Counted from the stretch's first letter, positions 1-8,259 are shown. The stretch: DNA of 35,405 bases from Bacillota bacterium (GCA_019422105.1 JAHZDZ010000021.1:1-35405); one strand, 5' to 3'. The notes: a model not told the origin generated them from the sequence alone. Translations and numbers: made by a program.

Positions 1-114
1 GGCGGTCTATCTCTTGTTTTCGGTTGCTTGCTTCCTTACCGTACATGAGCATTTTTACAGGGCATATCCTATAATCTTATCATTGAATTACAGTGGAAAC
101 AGGGGGAGATTATA

Positions 115-393
115 GTGAGAAATGAAGTAATTGCGACAAAAAAGATTACTTTAGAGGATGGAAACAAATGTGACATCAAGTATAATCTGATCTATCCGGA
201 AAAAAGAGGCCGCAATATTGTGTACGGAATTGAACTGGAAAAGTTTCAGGACAGGGTGCTGAAGGACTTGGAATATGTGAGGGCTGTGTCAAAGAACAGA
301 AGGACAGTGGTAGATTTACTAAAGAAGCTTTCTGTTTTCGAGGTAACTCCTGCTACACTGATTAATATTTTGGATGATATTTTATATTGCTGA
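115..393 (+). CDS. DUF6514-like small protein
   Basis: A 92-residue soluble protein of unknown function. It starts with GTG behind a good GGGGGAG ribosome binding site. The layout (an N-terminal strand-rich part with a YGIE motif near residues 40-43, then a helical end reading VTPATLINILDDIL) resembles, from memory, the DUF6514 family of short clostridial proteins. There is no signal peptide, membrane segment or obvious catalytic motif. It stands alone, followed by its own hairpin terminator, so it is probably monocistronic. A TATAAT at 70-75 may be its -10 box, but no clear -35 is seen. The family name is an inference; no role can be assigned. Confidence 0.75.
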   Translation: MRNEVIATKKITLEDGNKCDIKYNLIYPEKRGRNIVYGIELEKFQDRVLKDLEYVRAVSKNRRTVVDLLKKLSVFEVTPATLINILDDILYC

Positions 394-438
394 TAAATTG
401 AGACGAAAACATAAATAGTCGGCGCCGTAAGAAATTAA

Positions 439-475
439 AACAAAGAAAGCTTGGTGAATCAAGCTTTCTTTGTTT
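439..475 (+). terminator. hairpin terminator after the DUF6514-like gene
   Basis: A perfect 15-bp stem (439-453 with 460-474, arms AACAAAGAAAGCTTG and its complement) closes a 6-nt loop. The U-rich part is inside the 3' arm rather than after it, so the tail is weak. It lies 45 nt after the stop codon of the gene at 115-393. Confidence 0.7.
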
Positions 476-644
476 ACGTCACACGGCCTCGACGTTTCTT
501 TCAGAATCCAATCATCGTTTGCGTTTTGTTTTCTTGGGTCAAGCTGCTTTAGGGAGTATATTGAATTTTTTTGCCAGTCTTTCAATTTCAGCAGCGTTCA
601 TAGAATGACTGGGAGTAAAATAATGTATGAAGTAATATTGTATT
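476..644. other. intergenic stretch without a supported gene
   Basis: No open frame here has a usable ribosome binding site. Short minus-strand frames around 515-605 look vaguely protein-like but are broken by stops and frame changes, so a decayed gene is possible but not demonstrable. Confidence 0.4.
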
Positions 645-675
645 CCGGAAAGCGGACAGGCTTTCCGGTTTTTTT
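645..675 (+). terminator. orphan rho-independent terminator
   Basis: CCGGAAAGC (645-653) pairs perfectly with GCTTTCCGG (660-668) and is followed by seven T residues. No plus-strand gene ends just upstream, so it either backs up the terminator at 439-475 or ends an unrecognised short transcript. Confidence 0.8.
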
Positions 676-708
676 ATGGGGATGATGCAGAGCACAAATG
701 GGTAAGCA

Positions 709-737
709 TTGAACAAGCGGCGGAAATAGTGTAAAAT
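709..737 (+). promoter_or_regulatory. sigma-A-type promoter for pfp
   Basis: TTGAAC (709-714), a 17-nt spacer and TAAAAT (732-737). It lies downstream of the 645-675 terminator and is the best promoter candidate for the phosphofructokinase gene; it would give a leader of about 230 nt. Confidence 0.6.
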
Positions 738-743
738 ATAAAT

Positions 744-972
744 AATAACCGCAGAGTGGCCCGCCTTAAAAATGGATGACCGGGGCCGGACTGCATCTGT
801 TGTATTTTTATTGCTGATGGGATGAAAAAGCCGGGGAAATTCACAAAAAGTGAATTGTATTGCGGATATTTTTTGCCAGAGCGTACAGCAATAAAAGGGA
901 AATGGTTTGAACACAATTTTTAGAGAACCCTTGTGGAAAATAGAAAAGAGACATGAGGAAAGGATGTTTGCA
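744..972 (+). promoter_or_regulatory. long 5' leader of pfp
   Basis: If transcription starts near 744, about 230 nt of untranslated RNA precede the pfp start. The leader can form a small hairpin AATTCAC-AAAAA-GTGAATT (838-856) and has GC-rich patches near 757-785. I do not recognise a known riboswitch and see no terminator in it. Confidence 0.35.
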
Positions 973-2223
973 ATGTTAAAGGGAAATTGCCTGGTTGCAC
1001 AGTCAGGAGGGCCAACGGCCGCAATCAATGCCACACTGTGCGGCGTATTCAAAAAAGCGTTTGAAAGGGAGGAAATCCTGAAAATATATGGGGGCTTAAA
1101 TGGTATTGAAGGAATAAAGGAGGGAAATTTGATTGACCTGTCCTTTCTGGAGAATGACGAAAATTGGAGGCTGCTGCTGACAACGCCCGCTTCCTTTCTC
1201 GGATCCTGCCGTTACAAGCTGAAAAGCTATGAGGAAAAGCGGGAAGATTATGAGAAGCTTTTGGAAGTATTCCGCAAATATGACATACGCTATTTTTTTT
1301 ACATCGGCGGCAATGATTCCATGGATACCATAAAAAAGCTCAGTGCTTTTTTTGAAAATAATGATTATGAGATAAAACTTATTGGCCTGCCAAAAACCAT
1401 TGACAACGATTTGGTACTGACAGACCATACGCCGGGATTTGGCAGCAGCGCAAAATATATTGCCTCTGCCGTAAAGGAGATTGCGGCAGACAGCGCCGTT
1501 TATGATATTGACAGCGTCACGGTCATTGAGGTAATGGGCCGCAACACAGGATGGCTTTCCATGGCGGCGGCGCTTGCAAGAGATAAGAAGGGCAATTGCG
1601 TCTGCGATTTAATTTATACGCCTGAATTTCCCTTCGACTATGAAAAATGCAGGGAAGATATTCAGAAGGTGCAAAAATATAAGAGCCAGGTCATTATTGT
1701 GATTTCCGAAGGGATTAAAGATAAGGATGGCAAGTATTTAGAGAATGCGGAAGCAACGGGATTGGATATGTTTGGTCATGCCCAGCTTGGCGGTGCGGGG
1801 AAGTGCCTGGAAAGTATGCTGAAAAAGGACCTTGGCCTTAAGGTGCGTTCGGTAGAAATCAATGTGCTGCAGCGATGTGCCGGACATATAGTGTCAAAGC
1901 AGGATATAGAGGAAAGCGAGGGCGTTGGAGAGGCCGGTGTAACGGCGGCTCTTCAAGGAGAGAACGGTAAAATGATTACTATCAGAAGAAAGGAAAATAC
2001 CGGCCGCTATGAGGTGTATTTTGTGCCGGAGGATGTCAACAAAATTGCCAACTATGAGAAATATGTGCCCAAGACTTTTTTGAATGAGACCCAAAATCAT
2101 GTGTCCTCCCTTGGATTGGAATACTTAAAGCCGTTGATAGAGGGGGAAATGGAGGTGCCCTTTGAGGAGGGGATACCAGCTCATCTGTGTGTGAAGGATT
2201 TTTTGATGTGTTACAGGGTGTGA
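973..2223 (+). CDS. pfp: pyrophosphate--fructose 6-phosphate 1-phosphotransferase
   Basis: Reversibly phosphorylates fructose 6-phosphate to fructose 1,6-bisphosphate in cytoplasmic glycolysis and gluconeogenesis. The start chosen (ATG 973, MLKGNCLVAQSGGPTAAIN) has GAGGAAAGG nine nt upstream; an in-frame ATG at 964 has no spacing to a ribosome binding site. The product is 416 residues, in the usual PFK range. Residues 112-116 read GGNDS, with Asp where ATP enzymes have the second Gly of GGDGS, and residues 140-146 read PKTIDND with the Lys typical of PPi enzymes; MGRNTGWL follows in the substrate site. These two changes are the established signature of PPi rather than ATP use. The gene stands alone between a long leader and a terminator. 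Confidence 0.93.
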   Translation: MLKGNCLVAQSGGPTAAINATLCGVFKKAFEREEILKIYGGLNGIEGIKEGNLIDLSFLENDENWRLLLTTPASFLGSCRYKLKSYEEKREDYEKLLEVFRKYDIRYFFYIGGNDSMDTIKKLSAFFENNDYEIKLIGLPKTIDNDLVLTDHTPGFGSSAKYIASAVKEIAADSAVYDIDSVTVIEVMGRNTGWLSMAAALARDKKGNCVCDLIYTPEFPFDYEKCREDIQKVQKYKSQVIIVISEGIKDKDGKYLENAEATGLDMFGHAQLGGAGKCLESMLKKDLGLKVRSVEINVLQRCAGHIVSKQDIEESEGVGEAGVTAALQGENGKMITIRRKENTGRYEVYFVPEDVNKIANYEKYVPKTFLNETQNHVSSLGLEYLKPLIEGEMEVPFEEGIPAHLCVKDFLMCYRV

Positions 2224-2244
2224 TAAAGAGCTGATGGCTATATG

Positions 2245-2280
2245 GCTGCCGCATATGGTTGTGCGGCGGCTTTTGTTTTT
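2245..2280 (+). terminator. rho-independent terminator of pfp
   Basis: GCTGCCGCA (2245-2253) pairs with TGCGGCGGC (2262-2270, one G-U pair) and is followed by TTTTGTTTTT. It starts 22 nt after the pfp stop codon. Confidence 0.85.
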
Positions 2281-2454
2281 GGTGTATTTTCAATAATCAC
2301 AAAGCATTGTGATAAATCAAAGATGAGAGAAATTTAATAGACAGTTGTAAAGTCAGCAATGAGAAGCTGCTGTTTACTGCTTTTAAGGACAGGTTTTGTA
2401 TAAATGCCGAAAAGAAGCAGTATGACTGATTTGCAGGCGGGGAACGCTTCTTTA

Positions 2455-2528
2455 CAGGATTCAAGATGCAACGCGGCCGGGTAAAATGCTAGTTTTATGA
2501 GGAACTACGTGCAAATTTATGATATAAT
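2455..2528 (+). repeat. promoter-bearing repeat, copy A
   Basis: First of three diverged copies in the 665-nt gap between pfp and lepB. It contains AAGATGCAACGCGGCCGGG, then GTAAAATGC, and ends in the extended -10 box TGATATAAT (2520-2528). The TATAAT boxes of copies A, B and C start at 2523, 2664 and 2831. Confidence 0.55.
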
Positions 2529-2599
2529 ATTCGCGAAAAAGCGGAGTAAAGCTGAGAAATAAATAAACGTGGCTGGCAGTCAGAGCTTGCTTATTTGGA

Positions 2600-2669
2600 A
2601 GATTTGAGCAGCAACGCGAACGAGGAAAACAAGGTTTTCCGAGTTATTCCGCTGTATTTATGATATAAT
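2600..2669 (+). repeat. promoter-bearing repeat, copy B
   Basis: Second copy. GAAGATTTGAGCAGCAACGCG (2599-2619) matches the start of copy A, and the unit again ends in TTTATGATATAAT, an extended -10 (TATAAT at 2664-2669). The middle is more diverged, with a GGAAAAC/GTTTTCC inverted repeat at 2623-2640. Confidence 0.55.
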
Positions 2670-2761
2670 GACAACAAATTGCAGCAGAGAACCACAAAAC
2701 CTAAGGCTTTTCGGTACATTTGCTGCGCAAATGGCTGCTTGCGAGCAGGGAAGCTTTCTCT

Positions 2762-2836
2762 GAAAGTTTTAAGAAGTGAAACGGCCGCGTAAAATGCAGG
2801 GTTTACGAGGTGTGCCGCGTTATTTTATCGTATAAT
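2762..2836 (+). repeat. promoter-bearing repeat, copy C; probable lepB promoter
   Basis: Third copy. AAGAAGTGAAACGGCCGCG (2770-2788) followed by TAAAATGC is close to copy A, and the unit ends in TATAAT (2831-2836), here preceded by TCG rather than TGA. It is the copy nearest to lepB and would start transcription about 45 nt before the ATG. No good -35 hexamer is seen in any copy. Confidence 0.55.
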
Positions 2837-2888
2837 AAATGAAAACAGTGAAAATTCCATGGTATTTCAGCTTGGCAGGAGGCGTAAT

Positions 2889-3410
2889 ATGGAATCATTG
2901 AAAATAGAAATTATAAGCTGGGTAAAGCTATTGGCGGCTGCGCTGGTATTTGCCCTTTGTATCAACCAGTTTGTCATTGTAAACGCAAGAGTTCCCTCAG
3001 GCTCTATGGAAAATACCATTATGACCAATGACAGAATTATGGGACTTAGGCTGAGCTATCTGTTCAGCGGGCCTGAGAGAGGGGATATTGTGGTCTTTCA
3101 GTATCCCGATGATGAAAAGATAGATTATGTCAAAAGGATTATTGGACTACCGGGAGAAACGGTAGAAATCAGGGCGGGAAAGGTCTATATAGACGGCGCA
3201 GCACAGCCCTTGGATGACAGCTTTATCAAGGAGGAGGCCTATGGTGATTATGGCCCCTATACTGTGCCGGAGGACTCCTATTTTATGCTTGGGGATAACC
3301 GAAATAACTCAAGAGACAGCCGTTTCTGGCAGAATAAATATGTAAAGAAGAATAAAATATTGGGAAAGGTCTACTTCAGGTATTATCCAAATTTTGAGAT
3401 ACTGAGGTAA
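2889..3410 (+). CDS. lepB: signal peptidase I
   Basis: Membrane-bound serine protease that removes signal peptides from secreted proteins. The start at ATG 2889 has AGGAGG at 2877-2882; a longer frame from 2859 lacks one. The 173-residue product has one N-terminal membrane segment (about residues 12-31), then the catalytic Ser39 in VPSGSM, the general base Lys82 in YVKRIIGLPGE, and the GDNRNNSRDSR box near the C-terminus. All family S26 landmarks are present, and the length fits the short Gram-positive form. topB follows after 13 nt, so the two are probably co-transcribed from the copy C promoter region. Confidence 0.95.
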   Translation: MESLKIEIISWVKLLAAALVFALCINQFVIVNARVPSGSMENTIMTNDRIMGLRLSYLFSGPERGDIVVFQYPDDEKIDYVKRIIGLPGETVEIRAGKVYIDGAAQPLDDSFIKEEAYGDYGPYTVPEDSYFMLGDNRNNSRDSRFWQNKYVKKNKILGKVYFRYYPNFEILR

Positions 3411-3423
3411 GCGGGTGATAAAA

Positions 3424-5589
3424 ATGTCAAAAATATTGGTGCTTGCGGAAAAGCCTTCTGTAGGCAGAGAGATTGCAAGGGTGTTAGACTGCAAAAAAAA
3501 CTGCGGCGGATATATAGAGGGGGAAAAATATATTGTGACCTGGGCCTTAGGGCATCTGGTGACATTAGCGGAACCCGAGGCTTATGGGGAGAGGTATGCA
3601 AAGTGGAGTATGGATACTTTGCCTATGCTTCCTGAAAAAATGGTGCTGAAGGTGATACCGGAAACGGGAAAGCAGTATCATGTCGTAAAAAACCTGTTAC
3701 ACAGCAAAGAAATAGCCTCCCTGATCATTGCCACAGATGCGGGAAGGGAGGGGGAGTTGGTTGCGAGGTGGATATTGGAGAAGGCCGGATTCTCCAAACC
3801 AATACAAAGGCTATGGATTTCGTCCCAGACGGATAAGGCGATAAGAGATGGCTTCCGCCAGCTGAAGGACGGACGGGAATATTTGAAGCTATACGATTCC
3901 GCGCAGTCAAGAGCGGAGGCGGACTGGCTGGTAGGGCTGAATATTACCAGGGCTCTGACGTGTAAATTTAATGCTCAGCTCTCTGCCGGACGGGTACAGA
4001 CGCCGACGCTGGCCCTGATTGTAAAAAGGGAAGAGGAAATTAAAAAATTCATACCGAAGGATTACTATGTCGTAAATGCTGATTTAGGGAAATTTTTTGT
4101 AACCTACCACGACGGCAAAAATCAGACAGCCATATTTCAAAGGGAAAAAGCGCAGGAAATCATAAGTGGGATAAAGGGGAAAAAGTTTCGGGCCGTGGAA
4201 GTAAAGGTTACGGCAAAAAGGACGCCGCCGCCGCTGCTCTATGATTTGACGGAGCTGCAAAGAGATGCCAATAAGCTCTATCAGCTGTCGCCCAAGGAAA
4301 CGCTGGCCACGATGCAGCGGCTCTATGAAAACCATAAAGCACTGACCTATCCCCGCACCGATTCCAGATATTTGACGGAGGATATTGTACCGACTCTCCG
4401 TGACAGGCTGAAGGCAGTGGCAAAAGGTGATTTTTCCTCCATTGTGAGTGAAATCATACGAGACAGACGGCAGATTGCAAGAGTATGTGTCAATAACAGC
4501 AAGGTAAGCGACCATCATGCCATAATACCCACTGAGGAAAGTGTCAATATGGCAAACTTGAATACCAATGAAAAAAGGATTTACCTATTGGTTGTCAAGC
4601 GGTTTCTGACCTGCTTTTTTCCAGACTACGAGTATAAATCCATCCGGAGCGAGTTCCAATGTGGTGACTACAGTTTTTCGGCTTCCGGCAGAGAAGAGGT
4701 AAACGCTGGCTGGAAGAGGGTTTATCAGATGATAGAGGAGGGCGAGGAAGAGGAACAGTCTCTTCCGGCAATCAAAAAAGGAGGCGAGTTTATCTGCGAA
4801 AATACGCAGATGAAAGCTTTAAAGACGGCCCCTCCGGCGCGCTATACAGAGGCTGCGCTTTTGAGCGCTATGGAAAATCCTTCCAAATTTATTGAGGATA
4901 AAAAGCTGAGGGACTATATCGGCGGTGGTCTTGGCACACCGGCTACAAGAGCAGATATTATTGAAAAGCTCTTTAATTCCTTCTATATAGAGAAAAAGGG
5001 AAATACTATTTATCCAACATCAAAGGGTATACAGCTGATTTCTTTGGTGCCGGAGGATATCAGAGAGCCAATGCTGACTGCAAAATGGGAGGAAAGGCTT
5101 GAGAAAATCAAAAATGGCAGGGAAGATAAAAAGAAATTCATCAGTGAGATGAAGGGATACGCCACCCAATTGGTAAAAAGCGTTGCCGCAAGCGACGCAA
5201 AATATATCCATGAAAATATGACGAAAAAGATATGCCCCAATTGCGGAAAGCATCTTCTTGCAGTGAACGGCAAAAAGGGAAAAATGCTTATTTGCGAGGA
5301 CAGGGAGTGCGGTTACCGTGAAAACGTCAGCATGGAGACTAATATGAAATGCCCCAAATGTCACAAAAGAATGGAGCTGTTTGGCGAAGGGGAAAAAAGA
5401 ACCTATGTCTGCCGCTGCGGCTACAGAGAAAAGGCGGATGTGCTTCATGAGAGGCTGAAAAGTCAGTCAAGCGCCTCCAAGCAGACGGTACAAAGCTATC
5501 TGAAAAATCAGAAAAAGGAAGAGAAGCCTCAGATGACCGCTATGGCTAAGGCGCTTATGGAGGCGATGAAGGAGAAGGAGGGAAAATAA
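3424..5589 (+). CDS. topB: DNA topoisomerase III (type IA)
   Basis: Relaxes and decatenates DNA by breaking one strand. ATG 3424 (MSKILVLAEKPSVG) is preferred; an in-frame GTG at 3415 is only three codons earlier, and the ribosome binding site is weak for both. The 721-residue protein has the N-terminal TOPRIM domain (acidic Glu in LAEKPS, then ATDAGREGE), the catalytic Tyr309 in TYPRTDSRYL, and YIGGGLGTPATRADI-type sequence in domain III-IV. Two C-terminal zinc ribbons follow: CPNCGK...CEDRECGY and CPKCHK...CRCGY. The C-terminus is Lys-rich. It is followed with one spacer base by the hydrolase gene at 5591, so the two are translationally coupled. Confidence 0.95.
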   Translation: MSKILVLAEKPSVGREIARVLDCKKNCGGYIEGEKYIVTWALGHLVTLAEPEAYGERYAKWSMDTLPMLPEKMVLKVIPETGKQYHVVKNLLHSKEIASLIIATDAGREGELVARWILEKAGFSKPIQRLWISSQTDKAIRDGFRQLKDGREYLKLYDSAQSRAEADWLVGLNITRALTCKFNAQLSAGRVQTPTLALIVKREEEIKKFIPKDYYVVNADLGKFFVTYHDGKNQTAIFQREKAQEIISGIKGKKFRAVEVKVTAKRTPPPLLYDLTELQRDANKLYQLSPKETLATMQRLYENHKALTYPRTDSRYLTEDIVPTLRDRLKAVAKGDFSSIVSEIIRDRRQIARVCVNNSKVSDHHAIIPTEESVNMANLNTNEKRIYLLVVKRFLTCFFPDYEYKSIRSEFQCGDYSFSASGREEVNAGWKRVYQMIEEGEEEEQSLPAIKKGGEFICENTQMKALKTAPPARYTEAALLSAMENPSKFIEDKKLRDYIGGGLGTPATRADIIEKLFNSFYIEKKGNTIYPTSKGIQLISLVPEDIREPMLTAKWEERLEKIKNGREDKKKFISEMKGYATQLVKSVAASDAKYIHENMTKKICPNCGKHLLAVNGKKGKMLICEDRECGYRENVSMETNMKCPKCHKRMELFGEGEKRTYVCRCGYREKADVLHERLKSQSSASKQTVQSYLKNQKKEEKPQMTAMAKALMEAMKEKEGK

Positions 5590-5590
5590 T

Positions 5591-6205
5591 ATGATTGCAG
5601 AAATCAAGGTTTTGGAATCAAGTCAGGGAACAAACACCTATTTGTTGACCGATGAGGAAAAAAACAGTGTGATTATCGACCCGGATGCCGATGCGGGAAG
5701 ATTGGGAAGGCACATTGATAAAAACGGCTATACCCTACAGGGAATTTTATTAACCCATGGGCATTACGATCATACGAGTTCTGTACTGCGGCTGAAGGAG
5801 AAGTATGGCTGTAAAATCTATGCCGCCGAGAAGGAAAAAGAGCTTTTGGCCGACAGCAGGCAGAATCTGTCCTGTTTTATTGGGGATGACAGGGAGATAG
5901 AAGCGGATGTTCTTGTGGAGGAGGGCGATACCATATCCATAGGCACTATGGAATTTAAGGTGTTGGAAACGCCTGGACATACGGTGGGAAGTATCTGCTT
6001 TATCATTGAGAACTATTTGATTTCGGGCGATACCCTGTTTTTAGGTTCCTGCGGCAGGACGGATTTCGCAACAGGCAGTTGGGAGGAAATACAGCACTCT
6101 CTCAGAAGACTGAGCCGTCTCAATGAGGATTATGTTGTACTGCCGGGACATGGGCCTAAGACAACCTTAAACCATGAAAAGTTGACAAATCCTTTCATGA
6201 AATAG
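5591..6205 (+). CDS. metallo-beta-lactamase-fold hydrolase, glyoxalase II-like
   Basis: A 204-residue soluble MBL-fold enzyme. It shows the metal-binding HGHYDHT motif (about residues 56-62), GHTVGS (about 130-135), the bridging Asp in SGDTLFLGSCGRTDF and the last His in LPGHGP. This order and length match the small YcbL/GloB-like group, whose members often hydrolyse thioesters such as S-lactoylglutathione. The sequence alone does not fix the substrate, and it lacks the extra C-terminal domain of classical glyoxalase II. The ATG sits behind AAGGAGGG and only one base after the topB stop codon. A bidirectional terminator follows. Confidence 0.88.
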   Translation: MIAEIKVLESSQGTNTYLLTDEEKNSVIIDPDADAGRLGRHIDKNGYTLQGILLTHGHYDHTSSVLRLKEKYGCKIYAAEKEKELLADSRQNLSCFIGDDREIEADVLVEEGDTISIGTMEFKVLETPGHTVGSICFIIENYLISGDTLFLGSCGRTDFATGSWEEIQHSLRRLSRLNEDYVVLPGHGPKTTLNHEKLTNPFMK

Positions 6206-6280
6206 ATATTTTGCGGACTTTCGGAGGGCGGGGCCGAAAGAGGCTCTGTTTGAAATACACGCAGGATTTTGTTAGAGAAG

Positions 6281-6316
6281 AAAAAAGCACAGATACCATG
6301 TATCTGTGCTTTTTAT
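6281..6316. terminator. bidirectional terminator between convergent genes
   Basis: AAAAGCACAGATA pairs with TATCTGTGCTTTT around a 5-nt loop, with A and T runs on both sides. It therefore serves the plus-strand hydrolase gene and the minus-strand HPr-like gene. Confidence 0.9.
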
Positions 6317-6321
6317 TTACA

Positions 6322-6558
6322 TCAGCTGTGAAAGTCCACATATTCTGATAGATCATGAAAAAGGGAGGCGGTGTCAATATCATCCTCCACAACGAGAAAT
6401 AAATCCTCATTGAGTCCAAGGGCCACCATACCCAAAAGGGATTTGGCGTCCACCATGCCGCTTTTGCTGTGAATCCAGATATCGTAACCGTAGCGGCAGA
6501 CAATTTGATTAATTTTCTGTACATCATAAATATTTTTAACCTTAATCTGTTTTTTCAT
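6322..6558 (-). CDS. HPr-like protein lacking the phospho-histidine site
   Basis: A 78-residue protein with the HPr fold pattern. The start at 6558 (MKKQIKVKN) has AAAGGAG eight nt upstream; a longer frame from 6621 has no ribosome binding site. The motif SKSGMVDAKSLLGMVALG matches the HPr region around regulatory Ser46, and that Ser is kept. The GxHARP active-site segment around His15 is absent: the place reads CRYGYDIWIHSKSG. It is thus unlikely to carry phosphate in sugar import. From family knowledge it could act like Crh or be a clostridial HPr-like protein of unknown role; both are inference. It is a single gene downstream of the methyltransferase on the same strand. Confidence 0.8.
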   Translation of the reverse strand: MKKQIKVKNIYDVQKINQIVCRYGYDIWIHSKSGMVDAKSLLGMVALGLNEDLFLVVEDDIDTASLFHDLSEYVDFHS

Positions 6559-6897
6559 CGCATTCACTCCTTTTTCTGTGAGCAGATACAGCGCGGGAAT
6601 CTGATAATTTCTCAGATCCATCGAAATAACCGCTTCGCAGTTATTTTTCCGTCCGGCTTGCCTGCTTTTTATTATACAATGAAATGGGAAAATATAAAAT
6701 TACATAAAAATTTTATACAGCAGACCGCCGAAAACCCTATTATAAATTCCGGCTTTTCATAAAACATCTGTTTTTAAAAACAGCAAGCCAAAATTTTTAA
6801 GAAAGCCGCATGACTGCACTGCTTCTATTTGGCTTATGTTCCTACAGGGCCTTGGGAGCAGATACCCCAAAATTGATTTTATCATTATGCTGCCGTA
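6559..6897. other. intergenic region upstream of the HPr-like gene
   Basis: Holds a minus-strand TATAAT (complement of 6671-6676) that is the likely -10 of the HPr-like gene, with a poor -35. A hairpin AATAACCGC-TTC-GCAGTTATT (6625-6645) lies in its leader. A CTGTTTTTAAAAACAG palindrome near 6769-6784 may help end the minus-strand methyltransferase transcript. No gene is supported here. Confidence 0.4.
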
Positions 6898-8040
6898 TTA
6901 ATTTTCCTTTTTAGGAGGGCGGGGTCCGTAAAACTGGTAGTAGTCGGTTTTGATACGGCCGTTAAAGAGCTTTCTCTTTGCGTCTGCCGTTCTGCCGAAA
7001 AGCTTTTCAAAATATTCCATACTGGTAATGACATAGCTTGACCAGGTGCGGTTCTGGTTCATGGTGGCGCCGAGGGAACGGTACATGTCCTCTACCTCTT
7101 TTACCTCTCCGATCCTTTCCCCATAGGGAGGGTTTGCAATCATACAGCCGTAATCGCCGGGAAGAGTAATGTCCTGGCTTGCCTTTGTCTCAAAGGTGAT
7201 GCAGTCGTCAACACCTGCCTTTTCCGCATTTTCCTTTGCCAGCAAAATGGCGTCAGGATCAATGTCACTTCCGTATATTTGGGGCATACAGTCGTAGTCA
7301 ATAGCGCTGTAGGCGTTTTTTCTCTCTTCCTTCCAGATATCTTTGCCGATTTGTTCCCATTCTTCTGATGCAAATCTGCGGTTAAGGCCGGGCGCAATGT
7401 TTCTGGCAATCATGGCCGCCTCAATGGGAATGGTGCCGGAGCCGCAAAAGGGGTCCAGAAGAATGCGGTCCTTCCTCCAATAGCTCAATTCAATCATGGC
7501 AGCGGCCAGCGTCTCCTTCAAGGGCGCGTCAAGAGCGTTTTCACGGTATCCTCTCTTATGAAGGCCGCTTCCCGAAGTGTCAATGGCAAGGGTGACCATA
7601 TCCTTTAATATGCCCACCTGAATGGTGTACTCAGCTCCGGTCTCGTCAAACCACGAGGTATTGAATTTCAGCTTCAGCTTTTCCACAACGGCCTTCTTTA
7701 CGATAGCCTGGCAGTCTGATACGCTAAAGAGGGTAGATTTGACAGATTTACCCACAACAGTGAATTTGCCGTCAAGAGGAATCCAGTCTCCCCAGGGAAG
7801 CGCTTTTGTTTTCTCAAACAGCTCATCAAAGGTGACAGCCTTAAATTCTCCGATTTTAAGCCAGACTCTGCCGGCGCATCTCAGCCACAGGTTTGCCCTG
7901 GCAATGTCCCGCGGGCTTCCTGTAAACTCCACACGGCCGTCAAAGGTCTTCACATTTTGAAAGCCAAGGCGGGTTACTTCTCTTTTCACAACAGCCTCAA
8001 GACCGAAGGTTGTTGATGCGATTAAATTCAATTCAGACAT
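6898..8040 (-). CDS. THUMP-domain class I RNA methyltransferase (RlmL/YpsC family)
   Basis: Probable SAM-dependent guanine-N2 methyltransferase acting on 23S rRNA. The start at 8040 (MSELNLIASTTFGLEAVV) is chosen because GGAGAG lies eight nt upstream; ATGs at 8055 and 8067 lack one. The 380-residue protein has an N-terminal ferredoxin-like/THUMP RNA-binding part (about 1-160), then a Rossmann methyltransferase with DPFCGSGTIPIEAA and the catalytic ANPPYGERIG (NPPY) motif. This order is that of RlmL N-domain/YpsC proteins. The exact target base cannot be read from the sequence. It is transcribed away from tgt; a TATAAT (complement of 8101-8106) may be its -10. Confidence 0.9.
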   Translation of the reverse strand: MSELNLIASTTFGLEAVVKREVTRLGFQNVKTFDGRVEFTGSPRDIARANLWLRCAGRVWLKIGEFKAVTFDELFEKTKALPWGDWIPLDGKFTVVGKSVKSTLFSVSDCQAIVKKAVVEKLKLKFNTSWFDETGAEYTIQVGILKDMVTLAIDTSGSGLHKRGYRENALDAPLKETLAAAMIELSYWRKDRILLDPFCGSGTIPIEAAMIARNIAPGLNRRFASEEWEQIGKDIWKEERKNAYSAIDYDCMPQIYGSDIDPDAILLAKENAEKAGVDDCITFETKASQDITLPGDYGCMIANPPYGERIGEVKEVEDMYRSLGATMNQNRTWSSYVITSMEYFEKLFGRTADAKRKLFNGRIKTDYYQFYGPRPPKKEN

Positions 8041-8153
8041 TTTTGCTCTCTCCATTTTAATTACCATAGTGTATGGAAAATATTATTTTTCCATTTTTTG
8101 ATTATAAGTATACCATTAAGTTCGGCTTTTGTGGAAGAGAAAAAGAATAATAC

Positions 8154-8182
8154 TTGTAAAAAGCGGGAAAAAAATGTATGAT
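8154..8182 (+). promoter_or_regulatory. probable tgt promoter
   Basis: TTGTAA (8154-8159), a 17-nt spacer and TATGAT (8177-8182). A hairpin ACTGCC...GGGCAGT (about 8205-8229) lies in the short leader. It has neither the shape nor the conserved loop of a preQ1 riboswitch and no T run. Confidence 0.5.
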
Positions 8183-8259
8183 GTTTCTTATTGAATCAAA
8201 AAACTGCCTGTAGAACGCTCCGGGCAGTCTGATAAATTTTTGACGGATAGGAGATAAAC

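Noticed and set aside
382..605. Minus-strand frames that look weakly protein-like
   Set aside because: No ribosome binding site, stops and frame changes inside, and overlap with the 439-475 terminator.
8183..8259. Possible preQ1 riboswitch before tgt
   Set aside because: The hairpin lacks the conserved preQ1 loop and A-rich tail; tgt is also not the usual target of that riboswitch class here.
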